Source: a bacterium (GTDB taxonomy: Bacteria; Pseudomonadota; Gammaproteobacteria; Burkholderiales; Burkholderiaceae_C). Taken from it: a stretch of 8,469 nt of DNA. The stretch is taken from positions 1 through 8,469 of the forward strand of contig JAVBYK010000485.1 of the NCBI GenBank assembly GCA_030824095.1, written 5' to 3'. The notes beneath the pieces are model-generated. The model was not told the origin of the DNA and searched no databases. It saw only the letters and a list, made by a program, of their open reading frames with translations. Within the stretch, counting starts at the first letter, position 1. The number at the start of each line of letters is the position of its first letter. This document shows positions 1-5,775 of this stretch, piece after piece. Both the position numbers and the translations under genes were made by a program.

Positions 1-1145
1 TACTTCTGCGTGGTCTTCCACTGCTGGTCGACAAAGTCGCCGTTGCGCTGGGTCAGGCGGATGCGCACCGGAAGGTAGCCCAGCTCGGGGGCCAGCCAGA
101 TTTCGGTCTTGGGGTCGTATTCGCCGGCCGGGTCGCGCCACAGGTGCACCGCCTGCATCTCGCCACCGGGCAGGGTCAGCTTCTCGCTGGCACCCACGGT
201 AAATACCCAGGCGTCGGCCGAGCGCGGCCCCACCGCCTGGAATGCCAGCGTGCTCCCCTGGGGATAGCCGTTGGGCTCGCCCGCCAGCATGGCCGCCACC
301 TGCATGAAGATGCTGAGCTGGTCCTGGGCGCCGGCCAGCAGCGGGGCATCGGGCGTGTTGGCGCTGAAGGTGACCTTGCCCTTCTCGCGCTCAAAATGCG
401 CCGCCACCTCGCTCTTGACCTTGTCACCGAAGCGGGTCGGCTCCAGGCCCTGCGCGCCAAGCTGGCCGGTGCTGGTCTGCACCCGGGAGCCCAGCAGGAA
501 GTGGCTGATTTCCATGCGGGCGTCGTAGGTCTTGCCGTCCTGCGTCCAGGCCAGCTCGCCGTTCACGTAGTAGGGGAAGCCCTTGACCTCGCCAGTGATA
601 GCGTATTTGAGCCGGGCCGAGGGCGGGAATACATAGCTGCGCACGGCCTTGGCCGGCAGCGGTTTGGTGGCGGCGGTGGCAGCAACGTCCGCAGTGCCAT
701 CCTTGACCGTGCCGCTCGGCGTGGCGGCGGCCAGCAGGATCGGTGCGTCGTCGCTGGTGCTGCCGGTCGGTGTCTTGTCTGCTACTGTTTCAATAGCTAC
801 TCTGTCAGTATCTGCGAGGGCTGGAGCCTGATTTTGCTCCAGACTATCTGTGGGAAACAGGTTGGCACTGGGCGCTGGCTTCTTGCCAGCAGCAGCCCGT
901 GCCGGTGCTGCGCGTGTGGGGTTGACCGCCACCGGGCCCGGGCTGGGCGCGGGCGTGGGTGCTGCAATGGTGCGGGTGGCAAAGGCCCAGGTTTCGGAGG
1001 CTTCCCGGTTTTCATGCGCAGCCAAGGCCAGCGGGGCCGCGCGCAGCACCGCCCAGTGCGCCAGCAGCACAGCCACTGTCAGCAGCGCCAGCCGCCAGGA
1101 CGGGCGCGAGGAGGTGTGGGATGAACCGGAGAGGGTCTTGGGCAT
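1..1145 (-). CDS. DUF3108 domain-containing protein (3' end at window edge)
   Basis: An open frame of 381 codons reads leftward from ATG at 1145 to the window edge. The two bases left over are TA, so the gene either stops right there (TAA/TAG) or continues with Tyr. A hydrophobic segment at residues 19-42 after a short N-terminus with R14 and R18 looks like a signal anchor, putting the protein in the periplasm or on the inner membrane. Residues 60-165 are a low-complexity Ala/Pro/Thr linker. From about residue 168 (motif SYVFPPSARLKY) to the end (RIRLTQRNGDFVDQQW) it matches the DUF3108 pattern of betaproteobacteria, known to me only as a protein of unknown function, often near purN. No good Shine-Dalgarno precedes the start; the start is chosen because the signal segment follows it. 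Residues 102-122 are encoded by a dispersed repeat. Family assignment is by pattern memory. Confidence 0.8.
   Translation of the reverse strand, partial: MPKTLSGSSHTSSRPSWRLALLTVAVLLAHWAVLRAAPLALAAHENREASETWAFATRTIAAPTPAPSPGPVAVNPTRAAPARAAAGKKPAPSANLFPTDSLEQNQAPALADTDRVAIETVADKTPTGSTSDDAPILLAAATPSGTVKDGTADVAATAATKPLPAKAVRSYVFPPSARLKYAITGEVKGFPYYVNGELAWTQDGKTYDARMEISHFLLGSRVQTSTGQLGAQGLEPTRFGDKVKSEVAAHFEREKGKVTFSANTPDAPLLAGAQDQLSIFMQVAAMLAGEPNGYPQGSTLAFQAVGPRSADAWVFTVGASEKLTLPGGEMQAVHLWRDPAGEYDPKTEIWLAPELGYLPVRIRLTQRNGDFVDQQWKTTQK
781..842 (+). repeat. Dispersed Comamonadaceae-type repeat, copy A, inside the DUF3108 gene
   Basis: This segment begins GCTACTGTTTCAATAGCTAC, has a core CGAGGGCT (815-822), and ends in a perfect 7-bp inverted repeat CTGGAGC/GCTCCAG (821-827 and 836-842, 8-base loop). 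It aligns without gaps to 6222-6280 in the same orientation, matching 33 of 59 bases from position 782, including CTAC at the start, the 8-base core and CTG-N-TTTT. It is more AT-rich than the coding sequence around it. From memory, Comamonadaceae genomes carry many short elements with a GCTACTATTTTT-like end and a GAGGGCT/AGCGCT core, and this looks like a diverged member. It lies within an open reading frame on the other strand and keeps that frame open. Confidence 0.5.
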
Positions 1146-1216
1146 GGCGGGACGGCAAGGGGGATTTGCGGCGCGGAGACCGGCCTGCCAGTTTAATTCA
1201 GAGCGACAATTCCCCC
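1146..1216. promoter_or_regulatory. Short divergent intergenic region, promoters not clearly resolved
   Basis: This 71-base gap separates the divergent starts of the DUF3108 gene and the FAH-family gene, so promoters for both must lie in it or overlap the genes. The only AT-rich spot is TTTAAT at 1192-1197, which could be a -10 box for the rightward gene with a start near 1204. The best -35 candidate, TTGCGG at 1166-1171, is 20 bases away, too far for a standard sigma-70 promoter. No Shine-Dalgarno is clear for either gene. Confidence 0.25.
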
Positions 1217-2245
1217 ATGAAACTCGCTACCTACAAAGACGGCTCCCGCGACGGTCAACTGGTTGTGGTCTCGCGCGACCTGAGCCAGGCGCACTACGCC
1301 TCCCACATCGCCAACCGCCTGCAGCAGGTGCTGGACGACTGGAATTTCCTGGCGCCGCAATTGCAGGACTTGTACGACACCCTGAACAATGGCCGCGCCC
1401 GCCATGCCTTTCCGTTTGATGCGCGCATGTGCATGGCGCCGCTGCCCCGCGCCTACCAGTGGGCCGATGGTTCGGCCTACCTCAACCACGTGGAACTGGT
1501 GCGCAAGGCGCGCGGCGCCGAGGTGCCCGAAAGTTTTTACACCGACCCGCTGATGTACCAGGGCGGCAGCGACGACCTGCAGGGCGCCTGCGCCCCCATC
1601 GTTTGTGCCAACCTGGACTGGGGGCTGGACTTCGAGGCCGAGGTGGCCGTCATCACCGGTGACATCCCCCAGGGCTGCGCGCCCGACCGTGCGCTGGACG
1701 GCATCCGCCTGCTCATGCTGGTCAACGATGTGAGCCTGCGCAACCTGATTCCGGCCGAGCTGGCCAAGGGCTTTGGCTTTGTGCAGAGCAAGCCGGCCAC
1801 CGCCTTCAGCCCGGTGGCGGTGACGCCGGATGAGTTGGGCGACGCCTGGGTCAAGGGCCGCGTGCACCTGCCGCTGCAAAGCACCTGGAATGGCCGCAAG
1901 GTTGGCCTGTGCGACGCAGGGCCGGACATGACCTTCCACTTTGGTCAGTTGATCGCCCACCTGGCCAAGACGCGCAATGTGCGGGCTGGCTCCATCATTG
2001 GTTCGGGCACCGTCAGCAACAAGGGTGTGACCAAGGGCACGGGCGACAAGGCGCGCACCGAATGGCCCAATGGCTACAGCTGCATCGCCGAGAAACGCGC
2101 CATGGAAACCATTCTGGATGGCCAGCCCGGCACCGAATTCATGCAGTACGGCGACACCATTCGCATCGAGATGAAAGGCCCGGACGGCCAGAGCATCTTC
2201 GGTGCCATCGAGCAGGAAGTGGTGACCAGCGGCGCCAATTCTTAA
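1217..2245 (+). CDS. Fumarylacetoacetate hydrolase (FAH) family protein
   Basis: A 342-residue cytosolic protein with the two-part FAH-family build: a small N-terminal domain (about residues 1-80) and the catalytic FAA_hydrolase fold (about 100-337). Metal-site residues of the family are visible: D110 in FYTD, the E-x-E pair E140/E142 in DFEAEVAVITGD, and D171 in LVNDVSLR. K184 and K192 in KGFGFVQSKP and the turn GSIIGSGTVSN (258-268) are also typical. Members cleave or decarboxylate beta-diketo or 2-oxo acids using Mg2+ or Mn2+. The catalytic His133 of mammalian FAH, seven residues after the first Asp, is Gly117 here, so classic fumarylacetoacetate hydrolysis is not assured and the substrate is unknown. 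The frame is open upstream, but ATG 1217 (MKLATYKDGSRDGQL) is where the family normally begins. It is alone, divergent from DUF3108, with no catabolic neighbours. Family confidence is high; the exact reaction is not. Confidence 0.92.
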   Translation: MKLATYKDGSRDGQLVVVSRDLSQAHYASHIANRLQQVLDDWNFLAPQLQDLYDTLNNGRARHAFPFDARMCMAPLPRAYQWADGSAYLNHVELVRKARGAEVPESFYTDPLMYQGGSDDLQGACAPIVCANLDWGLDFEAEVAVITGDIPQGCAPDRALDGIRLLMLVNDVSLRNLIPAELAKGFGFVQSKPATAFSPVAVTPDELGDAWVKGRVHLPLQSTWNGRKVGLCDAGPDMTFHFGQLIAHLAKTRNVRAGSIIGSGTVSNKGVTKGTGDKARTEWPNGYSCIAEKRAMETILDGQPGTEFMQYGDTIRIEMKGPDGQSIFGAIEQEVVTSGANS

Positions 2246-2249
2246 GGCC

Positions 2250-2273
2250 GTTACTTGCCGTAACTTGGGTAAC
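2250..2273 (+). promoter_or_regulatory. Inverted repeat GTTAC-N5-GTAAC plus a third GTAAC: candidate operator
   Basis: A perfect 5-bp dyad, GTTAC TTGCC GTAAC (2250-2264), begins five bases after the FAH stop codon, and GTAAC recurs four bases later (2269-2273), giving a 9-base period. It lies about 75-95 bases upstream of the cytochrome start, where an operator for the cytochrome-flavoprotein operon would be expected. No T-run follows, so it does not look like a terminator. The binding protein is not identified and the dyad could be chance. Confidence 0.3.
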
Positions 2274-2304
2274 AAAGGGCGAACCTTAAGCTTTTCTTCA
2301 GTGA

Positions 2305-2332
2305 GTTGTGTGCCAATAGCGGCATCAACAAC
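2305..2332 (+). other. Imperfect hairpin in the leader of the cytochrome gene
   Basis: GTTGT and TGCC (2305-2309, 2311-2314) can pair with GGCA and ACAAC (2321-2324, 2328-2332), giving nine pairs around the loop AATAGC with a small 1-by-3 internal loop. The structure ends four bases before the Shine-Dalgarno AAGGA (2336-2340). It could modulate translation or mRNA stability of the cytochrome-flavoprotein operon. No U-run follows, which argues against a terminator. It is inferred from sequence alone. Confidence 0.3.
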
Positions 2333-2346
2333 TTTAAGGAAAGACT

Positions 2347-2718
2347 ATGCGGTTGCGACTCCCGTACCAGCTAACGGCCATCGCTGGAATCGTCACTCTA
2401 TTGAGTGCATGTGGTGGCGGATCTGACCCGGCGTCGGCAGTGGCCGGTGGCGGTTCGGACATGGCGCAAGCGGCCGGACGAAGCTCCGGCAGCGTGATTG
2501 CGCAACCCGCCAACACGGCCGGGCGACTGCTTGCTTCCAATTGTTTTCAGTGCCACGGCACGCTGGGGCGCGGTGGCTTTGACTCGATCCGCGGATCGGA
2601 CGCTTCCGAGGTCGTTGAATACCTGCGCAAGCCCGCCGACTCCAGCATCATGGCCGCCCATGCGCAGGGCTACACCACGGCACAGCTGCAGGCCATCGTC
2701 AATTACCTCAAGCAATAA
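2347..2718 (+). CDS. Monoheme cytochrome c lipoprotein, FccA-like electron acceptor subunit
   Basis: A 123-residue exported class I cytochrome c. A lipoprotein signal ends in the lipobox LSAC, with acylated Cys22 followed by GGGS, so the protein is probably membrane-tethered in the periplasm. A flexible Gly/Ala/Ser stretch (23-57) leads to one heme-binding motif CFQCH (66-70). Met102 in SSIMAAHAQGYT is the likely sixth heme ligand; this stretch and the C-terminal helix TTAQLQAIVNYLK resemble the cytochrome subunit of flavocytochrome c sulfide dehydrogenase (IMGRIAKGYS in Allochromatium, recalled). Start chosen for AAGGA at 2336-2340, six bases upstream. The flavoprotein gene follows after 15 bases with its own AGGAG, so the two form an operon, and the cytochrome probably takes electrons from the flavin. 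Classic FccA from Allochromatium is diheme and soluble; this one is monoheme and lipid-anchored. Confidence 0.88.
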   Translation: MRLRLPYQLTAIAGIVTLLSACGGGSDPASAVAGGGSDMAQAAGRSSGSVIAQPANTAGRLLASNCFQCHGTLGRGGFDSIRGSDASEVVEYLRKPADSSIMAAHAQGYTTAQLQAIVNYLKQ

Positions 2719-2733
2719 ACAGGAGTCACACAA

Positions 2734-4149
2734 ATGGCAACCCAAAAAAACGAGAATTTGAATCGACGCAGCGCGCTGGTGCTGTCTGCCACGGCCTTGA
2801 TGGGGGCTCTCTACCCGCTGGTTGGCCGCACCGACGATGGGGACGACGACGACCGGCGAAGTTCCTCCTCGCGATCCGGCTCCAGCGGACAGCAGATTGC
2901 CCTGGCCACCACCGGCATCCGTGCCAATGTGGTGGTGGTGGGTGGCGGCATGGCCGGGGCGGCCGCTGCCAAATACCTGCGGCTGTGGGGCGGCGCGGGA
3001 CTGAACGTCACGCTGGTGGAGCCCGACGACGCCTATACCTCCAACATCATGAGCAACTTTGTCCTGACGGGTGCGCGAGGCGTGTCCACGCTGCGCTACA
3101 ACTGGGACCAGCTTGCCACCGCGTACGGCGTGGTCCGCAAGAAAGCACGGCTTCAGTCGATCAGTGTTGCGAACCGTCAGATTACTTTGTCAGACGGCAG
3201 TGTGCTGCCATACGACCGGCTGGTGGTGGCGCCCGGTGTGGACTTTGACAATGCCTATGGCTTGACCGCGCAGGATTACGACACCCGCACCCCGCACGCC
3301 TGGCGTGCAGGCTTGCAGACAACGCTGCTGCAGCAGCAACTGGCCGCCGCCGTGAATGGCGACACCTATGTCATGACCATTCCCGCCGCACCCTACCGCT
3401 GCCCTCCCGGCCCCTATGAGCGGGCGTGTGTCGTTGCCGACTACCTGAAGACCCGCAAGGGACCGAATTGCCGGGTGCTGATTCTGGATGAAAACCCCAA
3501 GATCCAGGCCGAGGCGGTTAACTTCGGCCGCGCCTTTGGTGTCATCCACGCGGGCGTCGTCAATTACCAGTCTGGCGTCACCGGAATTGCCATTGATCCG
3601 GTGAGCAAGGTGGTGACCTATACCGACAAGTCCGGCGTCTCCCAAACCGTTCAGGCGCGTGTCGTCAATCCCATTCCCCCGCACCGTGCGTCCGGCAGTG
3701 GCGCCGGCGGCTGGATGTCTGCTGCCGGCCTGAACAACAGCGCCGATGGTCGCTGGGCCAAGGTGAACCCGCTGTCGTATGAGTCCACGGCGGTGGCCGG
3801 CGTGCATGTGATTGGCGATGCCGCGCAGTGCGGTCTGCCGAAGGCCGGGCATGTGGGCAACCAGGAAGCCAAGATCTGCGCGGATGCGATTGTTCGCCTC
3901 CTGTTGGGTCAGAGCCCGGATGGCGCGCCGGTTGCCAACTCCGCGTGCTATTCGCCGATCACGGCAACGACCGCGTCGTGGCTGACTGCCGTATACCAGT
4001 ACGACCCTGCTACCCAGAGCATGAAGGTTGCGGCCAACGGCGGGTTGACTGCCGGGGCCGCGCCCACTGAGGCGGCTTCTATAACCTCAGGCAACTTCAA
4101 GCAGATGGGGACATGGTTCAACACCCTGATGGGTGACACCTACGCCTAG
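2734..4149 (+). CDS. FCSD-type FAD-dependent oxidoreductase (FccB-like) with altered active-site cysteines
   Basis: A 471-residue flavoprotein with a Tat-type signal (NRRSALVLSATALMG, residues 10-24), an Asp/Ser-rich linker (34-53), the FAD-binding VVVVGGGMAGAAAAKYL (66-82), a second FAD contact VIGDA (359-363) and a C-terminal FCSD flavin-binding domain from about 400 (ACYSPITATT to the end). C223PPGPYE229R matches the Cys161 redox cysteine and Glu167 region of Allochromatium FccB. Two key cysteines are replaced: the position of Cys42, which binds FAD covalently there, is Asn104 (TSNIMSN versus TCYLSN), and that of Cys337, disulfide partner of Cys161, is Ala342 (GRWAKVN versus AGWCPVD). Cys366, just after VIGDA, is extra. 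Shine-Dalgarno AGGAG (2721-2725) sets the start. It is co-transcribed with the cytochrome and likely passes electrons to it; the substrate may be sulfide or another reduced compound. The reference residues are recalled, not searched. Confidence 0.88.
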   Translation: MATQKNENLNRRSALVLSATALMGALYPLVGRTDDGDDDDRRSSSSRSGSSGQQIALATTGIRANVVVVGGGMAGAAAAKYLRLWGGAGLNVTLVEPDDAYTSNIMSNFVLTGARGVSTLRYNWDQLATAYGVVRKKARLQSISVANRQITLSDGSVLPYDRLVVAPGVDFDNAYGLTAQDYDTRTPHAWRAGLQTTLLQQQLAAAVNGDTYVMTIPAAPYRCPPGPYERACVVADYLKTRKGPNCRVLILDENPKIQAEAVNFGRAFGVIHAGVVNYQSGVTGIAIDPVSKVVTYTDKSGVSQTVQARVVNPIPPHRASGSGAGGWMSAAGLNNSADGRWAKVNPLSYESTAVAGVHVIGDAAQCGLPKAGHVGNQEAKICADAIVRLLLGQSPDGAPVANSACYSPITATTASWLTAVYQYDPATQSMKVAANGGLTAGAAPTEAASITSGNFKQMGTWFNTLMGDTYA

Positions 4150-4616
4150 CCGAACAGACGCCCGACCAGCCCGGTGCGCCCGGAACCGGCGGCTGCATCG
4201 GGCGCTGGCCGGTTCTTGGTGGCCAGCCATTTGCCGAAGCGCATGTCGTGGGTCATGATGTGGCCGATCAGCCACTTGTTCAGGAAGCGGCGCAGGTCCT
4301 GCACCCGCTCCTCGGTCCACCCGTCACTGCCCATCAGGAAGTCGGCGATCTGGGAGGCAAACTCCTCGTGCTGCTTCAGATGGGCTTCAAACGCCGGGTA
4401 GCCGCTTTTCTCCATGGCCTCCTGTTCGTTGGAGAAATGCGTCACCACATAGTCGAGCAATTGCTCCACCGTTTGCTCGACGGTGCCCAGGTTCAGCATC
4501 ATGACCAGCGAAAACAGGTGCCGGTGCTCGCGGTCCAACTGGTCGATGCCGATGCAAAACCCTTCCCGCCACTCCACTGCGAACGGGGCCTTGTGAACCG
4601 GGTGTTGCTGTGTCAT
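4146..4616 (-). CDS. Bacteriohemerythrin (hemerythrin domain protein)
   Basis: A 156-residue soluble di-iron O2-binding protein. The full ligand set of the family is present with canonical spacing: H31 (DREHRHLF), H60 and E64 (THFSNEQEAM), H79 and H83 (AHLKQHEEF), and H119 and D124 (GHIMTHDMRF). This matches hemerythrin H25, H54, E58, H73, H77, H101 and D106. Roles known for the family are O2 delivery or storage, O2 sensing, and NO or iron handling. There is no signal peptide; the C-terminal 25 residues are a Gly/Ala/Pro tail. ATG 4616 is chosen because AGGAAA lies about eight bases upstream and the domain starts just after; the frame stays open to 4751 but that part overlaps the preceding gene. 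It is second in an operon, 19 bases after the 115-residue protein. Its stop overlaps that of the flavoprotein gene on the other strand. Confidence 0.93.
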   Translation of the reverse strand: MTQQHPVHKAPFAVEWREGFCIGIDQLDREHRHLFSLVMMLNLGTVEQTVEQLLDYVVTHFSNEQEAMEKSGYPAFEAHLKQHEEFASQIADFLMGSDGWTEERVQDLRRFLNKWLIGHIMTHDMRFGKWLATKNRPAPDAAAGSGRTGLVGRLFG

Positions 4617-4635
4617 GGGGTGGTTTCCTGGTGGG

Positions 4636-4983
4636 TTAGCGCTCCACGCGCCGGCGCGAGGGCAGCAGGTTGTGCGGAACCAGTCCGCGGAACATTTCGG
4701 TGATGCCATCCAGCGTCTTGCGGGCGGCCATCTCGCCGTCGCGGTCGGCAATCAGGCGCAGCAGTTCGCTGCGCGCATCCCACAGCGACTGCACATCCGC
4801 CGCCTGGGTGATCGTCACCAGCGTCTTGGAAAAGGCGTGGGGCTGTGTACTTTCAATGTCCGCCAGCGAGGCCAGCATGGCCGTGCGAATGGCTTCCTGG
4901 CGCGCGCCTGTTGCGTCCTTCGAACTCTGTCCGAGCAGCAAATCCGAGAAGCTGGAAGTAAAACTAGAAAGCGTTTTTCGCAT
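4636..4983 (-). CDS. Hypothetical protein, first gene of the hemerythrin operon
   Basis: I do not recognise this 115-residue protein. It has no signal peptide, no membrane segment and no cysteine. It looks mostly helical, with likely helices at about 27-46 (RQEAIRTAMLASLADIE), 50-60, 64-80 (VQSLWDARSELLRLIAD) and 84-100, ending in a basic tail PSRRRVER. The start ATG at 4983 has GGAA five bases upstream, and the -10 box at 5028-5033 suits a leader of about 37 bases. The hemerythrin gene follows after 19 bases, so the two are very probably co-transcribed and may act together, for example as a partner or regulator in oxygen or NO response; that role is inference from position only. Base composition and codon use match the neighbours. 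Confidence 0.75.
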   Translation of the reverse strand: MRKTLSSFTSSFSDLLLGQSSKDATGARQEAIRTAMLASLADIESTQPHAFSKTLVTITQAADVQSLWDARSELLRLIADRDGEMAARKTLDGITEMFRGLVPHNLLPSRRRVER

Positions 4984-5027
4984 GCGGGTTCCAACGGTGT
5001 AGGGGCAGAAGTCAGCCCGCCGCGAAA

Positions 5028-5068
5028 ATTCTAGCCTCGGGTACCGGGCGGTCGATGACTTGGGTCAA
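5028..5068 (-). promoter_or_regulatory. FNR/Anr-like class II promoter for the hemerythrin operon
   Basis: Read on the minus strand, TTGACCCAAGTCAT (5068-5055) resembles the FNR/Anr/Dnr site TTGAT-N4-ATCAA: 7 of 10 bases strictly, 9 of 10 if the inner bases may be C and G. Its core TGAC-CCAA-GTCA is a perfect dyad. Downstream, TAGAAT (5033-5028) matches five of six -10 bases. The site centre is 28 bases from the -10 box, about -40.5 to -41.5 from the expected start near 5021, the position of an FNR activator at class II promoters. A weak -35, TCGACC, lies 16 bases from the -10. This predicts induction of the 115-residue protein and the hemerythrin at low oxygen. It lies wholly between the MarC stop and the operon. 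Confidence 0.55.
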
Positions 5069-5085
5069 GGAAATGGCATAACGCA

Positions 5086-5107
5086 GCCCCGCCAGTGGAC
5101 GGCAGGC
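5086..5107 (-). terminator. Weak hairpin after the MarC gene, possible terminator
   Basis: Starting four bases after the MarC stop codon on the minus strand, GCCTGCC (5107-5101) can pair with GGCGGGGC (5093-5086) around a 7-base loop, with one G-U pair. There is no U-run behind it, so it is at best a Rho-dependent or inefficient terminator. It separates MarC from the FNR-like promoter of the next operon. Confidence 0.25.
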
Positions 5108-5110
5108 GCC

Positions 5111-5719
5111 TTACCCCCGCGCCAGCTGCAGCACAAAGGTCTTGATGCCGCGCAACAGCATCTCGATGGCCACCGACACCAGCACCAGACCCATCAGCCG
5201 CTCGACGGCCACCACCAGTCGCGTGCCGATGATGCGCTGGATGCGCTCGGCCGAGACCAGCACGATGGCGCTGATGGTCATGGTCACGCACAGGGCGCCT
5301 ATCCACTCCAGGCGTCGATCCGGTTGCTGGGACACCAGCAGCAGCACCGTAGCCAGGGCCGAGGGGCCGGCAATGGCCGGCACCGCCAGCGGCACGATCA
5401 GGGGTTCGGCCATTTGTTCATCGTCCGGGGCGCCGGCCGGGGGCGGGAACACCATGCGCAGGGCAATCAGGAACAGGATGACGCCGCCGCCAATCTGCAG
5501 CGCCAGTTCGCTCAGGTTCATGACGCGCAGAAAGCCTTCGCCGACGAACATGAAGGTCAGCAGCAGCGCAAAGGCAATCAGGATCTCGCGCAGGATCACC
5601 CAGGGCCGGCGTTCCGGTGCGACCGGGCGCAGGGCGTTGGCGAAGATGGGGATGTTGCCAATCGGGTCGGTGATCAGCACCAGCAGGATGGTGGCGGACA
5701 GGAAGGTGTATTGCGTCAT
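5111..5719 (-). CDS. MarC family integral membrane protein
   Basis: A 202-residue inner-membrane protein of the MarC/YhgN family, whose transport function is not settled; the name comes from the E. coli mar locus, but a role in multidrug resistance is not supported. About six hydrophobic segments are visible, at roughly 7-25, 43-61, 70-91, 106-131, 139-156 and 174-192. Family motifs are LITDPIGNIPIF (15-26), IGGGVILFLIALRM (76-89) and PLAVPAIAGPSA (110-121). Length fits the family (about 200). ATG 5719 (MTQYTFLSATILL) is preferred over an in-frame ATG at 5761, which would add 14 polar residues before the first membrane segment; no strong Shine-Dalgarno helps decide. It stands as a single gene, divergent from DUF2946, with the hemerythrin operon downstream on the same strand behind its own promoter. 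Confidence 0.92.
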   Translation of the reverse strand: MTQYTFLSATILLVLITDPIGNIPIFANALRPVAPERRPWVILREILIAFALLLTFMFVGEGFLRVMNLSELALQIGGGVILFLIALRMVFPPPAGAPDDEQMAEPLIVPLAVPAIAGPSALATVLLLVSQQPDRRLEWIGALCVTMTISAIVLVSAERIQRIIGTRLVVAVERLMGLVLVSVAIEMLLRGIKTFVLQLARG

Positions 5720-5775
5720 GGCATGGCGTTTCGCGGCTCGGAATTGCCGGCAAGCATACACAGTCTGCGAAAAAA

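Noticed and set aside
144..1124. Plus-strand open frame of 326 codons at the left end
   Set aside because: It lies opposite the DUF3108 gene and has a disordered, Arg/Gly/His-rich product with no recognisable domain.
959..1216. Upstream in-frame extension of the FAH-family gene to an ATG at 959
   Set aside because: The extension is Pro/Ala/Arg-rich, overlaps the divergent DUF3108 gene, and the family starts at MKLATYKDG.
1193..2275. Open frame of 360 codons on the minus strand opposite the FAH-family gene
   Set aside because: Antisense shadow of a clearly conserved protein; composition is typical of reverse-strand GC-rich frames.
4617..4751. N-terminal extension of the hemerythrin to 4751
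   Set aside because: It would overlap the preceding gene in another frame and ignores AGGAAA just upstream of the ATG at 4616.
5720..5761. Longer MarC start at 5761
   Set aside because: It adds a polar, basic stretch unlike family N-termini; MTQYTFLSATILL at 5719 fits the first membrane segment.
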